Source of the DNA: Bryobacterales bacterium
Lineage (GTDB): Bacteria > Acidobacteriota > Terriglobia > Bryobacterales > Bryobacteraceae
DNA length: 36,163 nucleotides
Assembly (NCBI GenBank): GCA_020847315.1
Contig: JADLCF010000047.1
Coordinates: 1 to 36,163, forward strand
Reading direction: 5' to 3'
The notes below the pieces were generated by a model. That model did no database searches. It was not told the origin of the DNA and saw only the letters and a list, made by a program, of their open reading frames with translations. This document shows, in pieces, positions 14,923 through 23,415 of this stretch. The translations under genes and the position numbers were made by a program. Numbering within the stretch: position 1 is the first letter of the stretch; each line of letters opens with the position of its first letter.

Positions 14923-17900
14923 ATGCTTTCCCCGTTCCCTCGTCTTACTCCATGCCGGTATGGATTGGCCATGCTGGCTCTATTCATGCTCGTAACCATG
15001 CCTTTGCGCGCGCAGGAATACCGGGCCAAGGTGCAAGGCGTGGTAACGGACCCCAGCCAGGCATCCATCCCCTCAGCCAAGGTGACGCTCACCAACCGGG
15101 ACACGGGAGTATCCGCCAGCGCCGAAACAGACGTGCAGGGACGTTACAGCTTCGATCTCGTTTCTCCGGGCGTTTACCAACTCCAGGTGGAAGCCGCCGG
15201 GTTTGGACCGTACGTCGTCAACGACATCCAAGTGCAAGTTCGAGCCGACATCACGATCGACCCGAAACTCCAGTTGCAAGGCACGGCGGCATCGGTCACG
15301 GTAACCGGCACGGCCACGGCGTTGACTTTCAATACCAGTTCCGTCGATATGACCATCAACCAGACGATGCTGAAGGAACTGCCCGTGATGGCGCGCAACC
15401 CCTTCCAACTGGCCACGCTCGACCCGCTTGTGGTGAACCGTTACACGGGCGCCTATGCTTCGGCGAATGCCAACCCGTTCTTCATGTGGTCCACCAGCAC
15501 GATTGATGTGGGAGGCAGCAACGCGCGCCAGAACGATCTCTACGTGGATGGCACGCCCGTGCAGATCGGGCCCAAAGGCTCCTACACGCCCCCGATGGAC
15601 GCAGTGCAGGAGTTCAGCGTGCAACAGAATAGCGTGGACGCCGAATTTGGGCACAGCGCCGGTGGCATCCTGAGCGTCGGCATGAAATCGGGCACGAACG
15701 AGTTCCACGGAACGGCCTACTACTTCGGCCGCAACCCGGCGCTGAACGCGGCAGTGAATTCGATCACGCACGCGGAAAGCACATCGCGCAACCACATCTG
15801 GGGCGGCACGCTGGGCAATCCGCTTGTCAGGAACAAGCTGTTCGCATTCACTTCCTATGAACAGTGGAAGATGAACGAGCCGCTCAACGATCTCTTCACC
15901 CTGCCGACGGATCTGGAGCGCAACGGCGATTTCTCACAGTCCTTGAACGCCATCGGCGGCATGCAGATGATCTACGATCCCTGGTCCACGATTGTCAACC
16001 CGTCAACGGGCATCGTCAGCAGGGCGCCCTTCCCCGGCAACATCATCCCCACCGGAAAGATGGACCCTTCCGCGGTGCGTTTCATGCGGGACATCTGGAG
16101 CCCGAACAACGCGGGCGATTCCCTGATGGGCTTGCAGAACTTCAAGAAGACGTACCCGATGCGGACGAAGTACATCAACTTCAGTGAGCGGGTGGATTGG
16201 AACCCCAGCGATTCCTGGCGTCTCTTCGGCCGTTTGAGCCTGGTGAACACAGAGCTGGCGCCGGATCGCTACTCCGGGTCAGTGGCCCAGCGCGATGCGA
16301 ACGGAGGCGTGATGAACAACCGCAATGCGGCGGTGGACGCCGTATGGGTGAAGGACCCGAAGACGGTTCTTAGCTTCCGATTTGGGTACGCCAGCTTCGC
16401 GGACAACTACGATTCGCCGCCCTCCGAGATCACCGAACAGCAGCTCGGAGAATTCTGGCCGAACAACCCCTGGTACAAGCCCTATCTCAAGGACTTGCCC
16501 AAGCTTTACTACCCGGCGCTTTATGTCGGCGATGCCGTCTTCGGCCAGGACCTCTATTGGCTGCAGACGCCGAAGCACTACAGCGGACATGCGAGCGTGC
16601 GCCGCTCGCAAGGCTCGCACGACCTCAAGGCAGGCCTGGAGACACGATTCCACATCGGAAAGGTTCACCTGCCGAACCTGATGGGATTTGGGTTCTCGCC
16701 CAACCCGACCGCGGACACTTTCCAAAACCCGAACTGGGGATTGACGGGCGATTCGTGGGCAACCTTTCTGGTGGGCGCTCCGGAAGCAGCCGCTGCATCC
16801 TACATTGCGCCCCAGGATAACCGCGTCAACTTCTACAGTCTCTATTTCCAGGATGACTTCAAGCTGAACCGGCGGATTACGCTCAACCTCGGCTTGCGCT
16901 ACGAGTACGAGACCGCGCCGATGGACCCGGACAACCGTCTCACCCGCATGGTGGACCTCACGGAACCTATTCCGGAACTGCAAGCGGATCCACCCCAGTT
17001 CCACCCGCTCGTCGAGCAGATGTTCGGGAAGCCCTTTACGTACAACGGTGCCTTCCTCTTCACGGACGGCGATCATCCCAGGAAGTACAACGCGAACCGG
17101 CACGTCTTCCTGCCTCGCATTGGCGCGACTATCCGCTTGAACGACCGGATGTCGCTGAGGGCCGGTTGGGCGCGCTTCGTGGTTCCTCCGTTGGTGGTCA
17201 GCAAGACGATCACCGACGACCCGGGATTTTACGGGTTCAGCCAATCCACATATCTGCCGCCGGAGATTTTGGGGGTACCTGGGGCGCCGCTCAGCCGGCC
17301 CTTCCCCACATTACTCGAGCCCGCGGGAAAAGCCTACGGACGCTACACACAACTTGGCGATTCCGTAACCTGGGATAGCCCGACCTTCCGCACGGGCGTG
17401 AATGATCGCTTGAACGTCTCCATCCAGCGCTTGCTCGGTTCCGGCATCCTCGCCGAGGCGACGTATTTCCTGAATATCGGCCGGGGACTGCCCTACGACA
17501 AGAACTTCAACCTGATGGACCCGCAACTGCTCTACACCTATAAAGCCGGTGCGGAGCAGGGAGCACCCAACCCCTTCTTCAATGCCTATCCGGTGGAGAA
17601 GTTCCCGGGCCTCCTGCGGAACTATCCCTACGTGCCCGCAACCTACCAGTTGCGCCCATACCCGCAGTATCTGGACCTCGTCCAGCGCAACACGCCGGGA
17701 ATCGAAGACCGTTACCATGCGCTCTCGCTCAGCCTGCGCAAACAGTTCAGCCAGGGCTACCAATTCATGTGGAACTACGGCTACGTCCGGCAGAAGACCG
17801 GGGCGTTCTTCAACGATATCGACCAGTATGCCGACCGCTTCACGATGATGGGGAGCAAGGAGCCCCGCCACCGCACCTCCCTTGCCGCTACCGTCGACCT

Positions 17901-18369
17901 CCCCTTCGGCAAAGGCCGGAAGTTCGGCTCCACCGCGCCCAGGGTGTTGGACCTGCTGGCGGGAGGATGGTCGGTTAGTCCGGTGTGGAAGCTTAGTTCG
18001 GGCGAGTATCTGCGCTTCGGGCCGATGGCAGCGAACGGCAAGGATCCGTCGATTGACAACCCTAGCCGTGAGCGCTACTTCGATACCAGCATGTTCGCGT
18101 TGCTGCCGGCCTACACGCCGCGAACGAATCCCTGGCAGTACGACGGTGTGAAAGGCTCCGCGAACTGGAACATTGATTTGAGTGTCGCCAAGTATTTCCC
18201 GGTCACGGAAGACGTGCGGCTCGAGCTGCGGATGGAAGCCTACAACCTCACGAACAGCTTCGTGCCGGGGCTTCCCGTCATGGACGTAGGCAACCCGCAA
18301 TTCGGCCGCTCCGTCACCCAGGCCAACCTTGGCCGCCAGATGCAGTACACCTTCAGGTTGCACTTCTGA
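14923..18369 (+). CDS. TonB-dependent receptor, Oar-like, with carboxypeptidase-regulatory domain
   Basis: A 1148-residue outer-membrane protein. ATG 14923 is chosen because AAGGAG (14909-14914) precedes it and the protein then starts with a signal peptide (residues 1-31, ending LRAQ). Residues ~34-115 are a carboxypeptidase-regulatory-like beta domain (VQGVVTDPSQASIPSAKV, GRYSFDLVSPGVYQLQVEAAGF). A plug region follows (VDGTPVQIGPKGSYTPPMDAVQEFSVQ, SAGGILSVGMKSGTNEFHG), then a long beta-barrel ending YTFRLHF, an outer-membrane signature with C-terminal phenylalanine. Oar-like receptors are abundant in Acidobacteriota and are thought to import oligosaccharides or other large substrates with TonB/ExbBD energy. 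No SusD lipoprotein is adjacent. It is coupled to the TetR gene upstream and a terminator follows directly. Confidence 0.92.
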   Translation: MLSPFPRLTPCRYGLAMLALFMLVTMPLRAQEYRAKVQGVVTDPSQASIPSAKVTLTNRDTGVSASAETDVQGRYSFDLVSPGVYQLQVEAAGFGPYVVNDIQVQVRADITIDPKLQLQGTAASVTVTGTATALTFNTSSVDMTINQTMLKELPVMARNPFQLATLDPLVVNRYTGAYASANANPFFMWSTSTIDVGGSNARQNDLYVDGTPVQIGPKGSYTPPMDAVQEFSVQQNSVDAEFGHSAGGILSVGMKSGTNEFHGTAYYFGRNPALNAAVNSITHAESTSRNHIWGGTLGNPLVRNKLFAFTSYEQWKMNEPLNDLFTLPTDLERNGDFSQSLNAIGGMQMIYDPWSTIVNPSTGIVSRAPFPGNIIPTGKMDPSAVRFMRDIWSPNNAGDSLMGLQNFKKTYPMRTKYINFSERVDWNPSDSWRLFGRLSLVNTELAPDRYSGSVAQRDANGGVMNNRNAAVDAVWVKDPKTVLSFRFGYASFADNYDSPPSEITEQQLGEFWPNNPWYKPYLKDLPKLYYPALYVGDAVFGQDLYWLQTPKHYSGHASVRRSQGSHDLKAGLETRFHIGKVHLPNLMGFGFSPNPTADTFQNPNWGLTGDSWATFLVGAPEAAAASYIAPQDNRVNFYSLYFQDDFKLNRRITLNLGLRYEYETAPMDPDNRLTRMVDLTEPIPELQADPPQFHPLVEQMFGKPFTYNGAFLFTDGDHPRKYNANRHVFLPRIGATIRLNDRMSLRAGWARFVVPPLVVSKTITDDPGFYGFSQSTYLPPEILGVPGAPLSRPFPTLLEPAGKAYGRYTQLGDSVTWDSPTFRTGVNDRLNVSIQRLLGSGILAEATYFLNIGRGLPYDKNFNLMDPQLLYTYKAGAEQGAPNPFFNAYPVEKFPGLLRNYPYVPATYQLRPYPQYLDLVQRNTPGIEDRYHALSLSLRKQFSQGYQFMWNYGYVRQKTGAFFNDIDQYADRFTMMGSKEPRHRTSLAATVDLPFGKGRKFGSTAPRVLDLLAGGWSVSPVWKLSSGEYLRFGPMAANGKDPSIDNPSRERYFDTSMFALLPAYTPRTNPWQYDGVKGSANWNIDLSVAKYFPVTEDVRLELRMEAYNLTNSFVPGLPVMDVGNPQFGRSVTQANLGRQMQYTFRLHF

Positions 18370-18375
18370 CAACTT

Positions 18376-18415
18376 GCGCCGGGGCGCGGCTCGCGGCCCC
18401 ACCCCGGCGCTTTTT
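18376..18415 (+). terminator. Rho-independent terminator after the TonB-dependent receptor gene
   Basis: A 9-bp perfect stem GCGCCGGGG (18376-18384) / CCCCGGCGC (18402-18410) with a GC-rich 17-base loop, followed by TTTTT (18411-18415), begins six bases after the receptor stop. It separates or attenuates the receptor transcript from the hydrolase genes downstream. Confidence 0.88.
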
Positions 18416-18455
18416 CAATCGCTTTGCGAGACCGCGAACGCGCAGGAGTTTCTCG

Positions 18456-19604
18456 ATGATGCCGCAAATTCACCGTTCCTCTACCGTGTGGCTGGCCGGC
18501 GCAGCATTGGCGATCGCTTCGGGCTGGATGCTGCCGGCGCAGGAGGCTCCCCGGCCCGCCGGGGCAGCGTTCGGGATCGCCTCCCTTCCGCAACTCCGTG
18601 ACGCCGAGACCCGCTCGATCTCCGCCGAGAACCCCACGGGAGAGCGTGGCGGCGGGGCGAAGATGGAGCCCACCCCGCTCAGCGACGCCTCCGGTCTCGG
18701 CAAGGGCTGGAAGGTGAGCCCGGATATTGTCCTCCCCCGGAGGCGCACGGTCACGATCGCGGAGATTGCGGGTCCCGGAGTGATCCAGCATATCTGGATC
18801 ACGGTGCAGGAAGCCGCCTACCGGGATGCCATCTTCCGGGTCTACTGGGACGGCGAGACGGAGCCCTCGATCGAATCTCCGCTCGGTGACTTCTTCGCCA
18901 ACGCACACGGAATGCGGTATCCCGTGAACTCGCTCATGATGGCCGTCAACCCGAGCGGCGGCTTCAATTCCTATTGGCCGATGCCGTTTCGCAAAAGCGC
19001 GCGCATCACGGTGGAGAATCAGCGGCCGGAAGACATTCCGGGATTCTTCTACCAGATCACCTACTCCCTCGAACCGGTCCCGGAAGACGCCGCCTATTTC
19101 CATGCCTCATGGAGGCGATCCCTGACCACGCGCGAGCACCCTGAACACACGATTGTGGAAGGCATCGAGGGACGCGGCCATTACGTGGGCACCTTCATCG
19201 GATGGGAACAGCTTTCGAACGGCTGGTGGGGCGAGGGTGAAGTGAAGTTCTACCTGGATGGCGATGGCGAGTTCCCGACCATCTGCTACACCGGAACCGA
19301 GGACTATTTTGGCGGGGCCTGGAACTTCGGAGATACCACCTTCTCGACCGCATTCCTGGGCTACCCTCTCTTCCACAAACCCGCCGGCCAGATTCCCAAG
19401 CACGCGATCTACCGATGGCACGTGCCGGACCCCATTCGTTTCAGGAAGAACCTGAGGGTGACTATTCAGGCTCTTGGGCACTGGCCGAACACGAAGTTCC
19501 AGCCTCTGACGGATGATATTTCCTCGGTTGCCTACTGGTATCAGACCGAACCACACAAACCCTTTCCCGCACTGCCGCCACGCGAAGCGCGGTTCCCGAG
19601 GTAG
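18456..19604 (+). CDS. GH172 / DUF2961 family glycoside hydrolase, exported
   Basis: A 382-residue protein with a signal peptide (through LPAQ near residue 28). The DUF2961 core is clear: SISAENPTGERGGGAKM, PGVIQHIWITV, PLGDFFANAHG and the hallmark WWGEGEVKFYLDGDGEFPTI followed by GTEDYFGGAWNF. DUF2961 became GH172 after members were shown to act on D-fructofuranosyl and D-arabinofuranosyl linkages; the conserved glutamates in the GEGE and GTED segments are candidates for catalysis. AGGAG lies seven bases before the ATG-ATG start. It is the first gene after the receptor terminator and is followed five bases later by the amidohydrolase gene, so the next three genes form an operon. The substrate here is unknown. 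Confidence 0.9.
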   Translation: MMPQIHRSSTVWLAGAALAIASGWMLPAQEAPRPAGAAFGIASLPQLRDAETRSISAENPTGERGGGAKMEPTPLSDASGLGKGWKVSPDIVLPRRRTVTIAEIAGPGVIQHIWITVQEAAYRDAIFRVYWDGETEPSIESPLGDFFANAHGMRYPVNSLMMAVNPSGGFNSYWPMPFRKSARITVENQRPEDIPGFFYQITYSLEPVPEDAAYFHASWRRSLTTREHPEHTIVEGIEGRGHYVGTFIGWEQLSNGWWGEGEVKFYLDGDGEFPTICYTGTEDYFGGAWNFGDTTFSTAFLGYPLFHKPAGQIPKHAIYRWHVPDPIRFRKNLRVTIQALGHWPNTKFQPLTDDISSVAYWYQTEPHKPFPALPPREARFPR

Positions 19605-19609
19605 CCGTC

Positions 19610-21340
19610 ATGAGACTGGCGATGTTCCTCTTTGTCGCGGTGACGCTGCCGTTGTTTTCGCAACCGGCATTCGAGCGGATTGACGCCCACGTGCATGTGT
19701 CCCCGCCGCCGCCGGTATTCCTCGAAATGCTGGACCGCGCGAAGGTGCGGCTTCTGAACGTGACGCTCGTCGATCCCACTGCTCCGGGTTTTGACAAGCC
19801 GGAGCCGCAGAGCACCTGGGCGGCTGGAATCGCGAAGGGAAGCGAGGGCCGGATCTCCTGGGCCGCGGCTCTAGACCCGTCCGGTTTCGAATCCCCGGAT
19901 TTTGCGCGGCGGGAAATCGAGAGATTAGGCGCACACTTTGCGCGCGGCGCCGTCGCCGTGAAGATCTACAAATCCGTCGGCATCAATATCAAGAGTACGT
20001 CCGGGAACTTTCTGATGCCGGACGACGCCGTGCTCAGCCCGGTGCTCGCGTTTCTCGCCAGCCGCGGCAAGACTCTGCTGGCGCATTTGGGCGAACCTCG
20101 CTCAAGCTGGCAGCCACTCGACGCCGCGGATCCCCATTACCGCTACTACAAGGAGAATCCGGAGTGGCACATGTACCGCCATCCGGAAGCGCCTTCCTGG
20201 GAAGCGATCATTGCCGCTCGCGATCGCATGCTGGCGGCGCATCCGGATCTGAAAGTAGTCGGCGCGCACCTCGGCAGCATGGAGCACGACGTGGAGGAGA
20301 TCGCGCACAGGCTCGAAAAATACCCTAACCTCGCCGTCGATACAGCCGCCCGCATGCCGGACCTGATGCGGCAGCCACGGGAGAAAGTGCGCCGGTTCCT
20401 GATCCGCCACCAGGATCGCGTGCTCTGGGGCACGGACCTGATGCAGCTTGATTGGAGTAACCCGGCGAAGGCAACGGCGCAATGGGAAGCTGCCTATGAT
20501 CGTGACTGGAAGTACTTCGCGACAAAAGAAACAATTCAAGTCGGAGCGCTCCGCGTGCAAGGTCTGGCGCTGCCGGATGCCGTCCTGCGCAAAATCTTTC
20601 GGGAGAATGCGCTTCGCTGGATGCCTGGCCTCGCTCCAGCGCTGACGTCCAGGCGGGAACCGCCCAACGGTGCGGCGCTTCCCACGGCCGAGCAAGTATT
20701 GCAGCAATACCTCGCGGCGATGGGTGGAGAAGCGGCCTTGCGAAAAGTGCATTCCCGCGCTTTCTCGGGAATCATTTCGGTCTCAACCTATGGCGTCCGA
20801 GGCAGCTATCAGGAGTTCGCCCAGTCTCCCGATCGCCTCCAGCGTATCTTTCGGTTTCCCGGTTACGGCGTATTCGAGCGGGTCTACGATGGCCAGCGGG
20901 CTTGGGAGGAAAGCCCGGAATACGGAGTAGAACTCCTCTCCGGCGCGCGGCTCTCCGAAGTGCGGCGGCAGGCGGTGTTTCATCTCCCGTTGGAGATTGG
21001 TTCCGTTTACAAGGAACTCCGCGTGGCCGGGCGCGACACAATCGACGGACAGGCGGCGCTGGTTCTCCAAGCTGTGACTGCCGATGGCGAACGGGACACC
21101 CTGTGGTTCAGCGAAGACAATCGTCTGTTGCTTGGGTTCGAATCCACGGAGACCTTTGCCAACGGGGTAAAGCAGCGCGTGCGATACCTGTTCGAGGATT
21201 ACGAGACGGTGGACGGGATCCCCGTCGCCCTCGGGGTGCGCTACGAAAGCCCGCGGATGATTTGGGTCCTCAAGCGGCAGGTGGCGCACAACCCGGAACT
21301 TGACGGCTCCCGGTTTCAGCCGCCGAACGGAGGAAAGTGA
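19610..21340 (+). CDS. Exported amidohydrolase_2 protein fused to a C-terminal beta domain
   Basis: A 576-residue protein. A signal peptide (MRLAMFLFVAVTLPLFSQ) is followed by an amidohydrolase-2 TIM barrel to about residue 345. Candidate metal ligands are His27 and His29 (HVHV), His159 (LLAHLGEP), His220 (VVGAHLGS) and Asp276 (LWGTDLM). Such domains hydrolyse or decarboxylate cyclic or aromatic carboxylates and lactones. Residues ~358-576 form a second, beta-rich module (TAEQVLQQYLAAMGGEAALRKV, then repeated short strands such as LWFSEDNRLLLGFEST) that resembles lipoprotein-carrier/MucB-like folds and occurs alone in many Acidobacteria exported proteins. The fusion is unusual. It starts five bases after the GH172 stop and ends three bases before the CocE-like gene. 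Confidence 0.8.
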   Translation: MRLAMFLFVAVTLPLFSQPAFERIDAHVHVSPPPPVFLEMLDRAKVRLLNVTLVDPTAPGFDKPEPQSTWAAGIAKGSEGRISWAAALDPSGFESPDFARREIERLGAHFARGAVAVKIYKSVGINIKSTSGNFLMPDDAVLSPVLAFLASRGKTLLAHLGEPRSSWQPLDAADPHYRYYKENPEWHMYRHPEAPSWEAIIAARDRMLAAHPDLKVVGAHLGSMEHDVEEIAHRLEKYPNLAVDTAARMPDLMRQPREKVRRFLIRHQDRVLWGTDLMQLDWSNPAKATAQWEAAYDRDWKYFATKETIQVGALRVQGLALPDAVLRKIFRENALRWMPGLAPALTSRREPPNGAALPTAEQVLQQYLAAMGGEAALRKVHSRAFSGIISVSTYGVRGSYQEFAQSPDRLQRIFRFPGYGVFERVYDGQRAWEESPEYGVELLSGARLSEVRRQAVFHLPLEIGSVYKELRVAGRDTIDGQAALVLQAVTADGERDTLWFSEDNRLLLGFESTETFANGVKQRVRYLFEDYETVDGIPVALGVRYESPRMIWVLKRQVAHNPELDGSRFQPPNGGK

Positions 21341-21343
21341 TCG

Positions 21344-23251
21344 ATGGCGTCGGCGGCTTCGGAGCGCAATAGGGGAGCACTCCGCCACTGGGTGCGGCGT
21401 TTGCTGTTGTGGGTGGCGGCGCCCTTGCTAGGCTTCGCCATCCTAGCCATTACCTTCAGCGATCTCCTCCCTCCCGCCGCCAAGCGCTGGGCCGATGAGG
21501 CAGCGGCTCAATTGCTCATCCGTGGCGTGGCGCTTCGCGCAGGAACCGGCTGGCCGGGGGAAGGGATTCGGCCTCGGGAAACGGTGCGGGTTGCGATGCG
21601 CGATGGCGTGCGCCTGACCACCGATCTCTACCTGCCTGGTTCCAAGGGGCCGTGGCCGGTCATCCTGGTTCGCACGCCATACTCGCGGGGAGAGGGAAAG
21701 ATCGTCAGCGAGTTCTTCTGCCGGTATGGGTATGCCGTGGCCGTGCAGGATACCCGCGGGCGCTTTGATTCCGAAGGCGAATTCTATCCGTTTCGCGCGG
21801 AGCGCCAGGATGGGGAGGATTTTGCCCGATGGGCCCGGCGACAGCCCTGGTGCGACGGGAAGCTGGGTGGCTTCGGGCAATCCTATCTGGGCTACACACA
21901 GTGGGCGGCGGCGTCCGGCCACTCGATGCTTGATTCGATCGCGCCCACCTTCATCGCTTCGGATATCTATCATGGGATCTACAAGGGGGGCGCGTTTGGG
22001 TTGCTCACCTATCTGCACTGGAGCCTCTCAAGCTACGGCCGCACCGGAGATTGGAACGGCGCGAAGCATATCCGGCGGGGCTATTCCCATTTCCCGATGA
22101 GTGAGAGCGACGACGTTTCTCTGCGGGACATCGGGTTCTACAACGACTGGGCGAGCCATCCCCGGCCAGACGCCTACTGGCGGGACATGGACGCCACCGG
22201 CGGGATGGAGAACATATCCACACCCGCCTTTCTGGTCGCGGGTTGGTACGACTTCATGCTCGACGGCCAGATACGTGACTTCCAACTCATCAGGCAGCAT
22301 GGTTCCGGTGCGGCAAGGAAGCAGTCGAAGATTCTGATTGGCCCCTGGAACCACGGATTTTATAACGCCAATCAGGAGAACTACGGCATCCGGCAACGCT
22401 GGTTGGAAGAGATCCCCTTCGACTACCTCAAAGATACGAAGGATTGGCTGGACTTCATGCTCAAGGGCGTCGATAGCGGCTGGGCGCGTCGGCCTGCGGT
22501 AAAGGCATACGTTCTCGGCGAGAACGCCTGGCGCTACGCAGAGGAATGGCCTCCAAATGGCGCGACAAACCGGCCCTACTATCTGCACTCCGGCGGACGC
22601 GCTCAGACTCGGAACGGCGATGGCGCGTTGCGCGCGGAAAAGCCATCCGGCCCCCAGCCCGAAGACACCTTCCTGTTCGACCCCCGCCAGCCCGTGCCGA
22701 CGCGCGGCGGAAGCCATGGAGATACCTGGTCCGTAGGTCCAGCCGACCAGCGCGAGATTGAAGTGCGCAAGGATGTGCTTGTCTATTCAAGCGGTATCCT
22801 CGAAGATTCGATTCTGGCCATGGGGCAGGTCCGCGTGCAGCTTCATGCCGCCTCCAGCACTCCGGATACCGATTTCACCGCCAAGCTGGTGGATGTCTTT
22901 CCGGACGGCCGGGCCCTGATTGTCAGCGAAGGCATCGTGCGCGCACGGTATCGCGACGGGTTTGATCGCGAAGCCCTCATGCAACCTGGAACCGTCTATT
23001 CCCTATCCATCGATCTGGGTCCGGTGGCGGTGCGCTTTCTCGCCGGGCACCGCATCCGACTGGAAATCAGTTCGTCCAATGCGCCCCGCTACGATGTGAA
23101 CCCGAACACCGGCCGGGAGATCGCCACGGAACGAAATCCCGTTTCAGCCACCCAGCGAATCCTGCATGATTCCGATCACCCTTCGGCATTGATTCTGCCT
23201 GTGATGAATGAGGCTCCCCGGAACCGGGGAAGGATCGGCGAGCGCGAATGA
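21344..23251 (+). CDS. CocE/NonD-family alpha/beta hydrolase, membrane-anchored
   Basis: A 635-residue serine hydrolase of the S15/CocE group (Xaa-Pro dipeptidyl-peptidase-like). An N-terminal signal-anchor helix (about 17-40) is followed by the CocE N-domain (VRVAMRDGVRLTTDLYLP). The catalytic serine is Ser180 in GGFGQSYLG; the acid is probably Asp303 in GWYDFMLDG; the histidine is His337 in GPWNHGF. A C-terminal jelly-roll domain (PDTDFTAKLVDVFPDGRA, LAGHRIRLEISSSNAPRYDVN) completes the family architecture. These enzymes cleave esters, acyl groups or N-terminal Xaa-Pro. It is three bases downstream of the amidohydrolase, with GGAGGAAAG six bases before its ATG, so it belongs to the same operon. 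Confidence 0.92.
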   Translation: MASAASERNRGALRHWVRRLLLWVAAPLLGFAILAITFSDLLPPAAKRWADEAAAQLLIRGVALRAGTGWPGEGIRPRETVRVAMRDGVRLTTDLYLPGSKGPWPVILVRTPYSRGEGKIVSEFFCRYGYAVAVQDTRGRFDSEGEFYPFRAERQDGEDFARWARRQPWCDGKLGGFGQSYLGYTQWAAASGHSMLDSIAPTFIASDIYHGIYKGGAFGLLTYLHWSLSSYGRTGDWNGAKHIRRGYSHFPMSESDDVSLRDIGFYNDWASHPRPDAYWRDMDATGGMENISTPAFLVAGWYDFMLDGQIRDFQLIRQHGSGAARKQSKILIGPWNHGFYNANQENYGIRQRWLEEIPFDYLKDTKDWLDFMLKGVDSGWARRPAVKAYVLGENAWRYAEEWPPNGATNRPYYLHSGGRAQTRNGDGALRAEKPSGPQPEDTFLFDPRQPVPTRGGSHGDTWSVGPADQREIEVRKDVLVYSSGILEDSILAMGQVRVQLHAASSTPDTDFTAKLVDVFPDGRALIVSEGIVRARYRDGFDREALMQPGTVYSLSIDLGPVAVRFLAGHRIRLEISSSNAPRYDVNPNTGREIATERNPVSATQRILHDSDHPSALILPVMNEAPRNRGRIGERE

Positions 23252-23415
23252 CTCAGGACGGCCCGCTTCCGTAGCCGCGATGAAATCCGTCTTCGGCGCA
23301 TCCGTCACTGCGATATGCTGGACGTTGCCCGAAACGGAGTCTGCCGCCGCCTCTTCGTCCGGAAGTTCCGGCGCCCCGGTTCAAGCAAGCCCTTCATCCT
23401 TCAATAAGCACTCAC

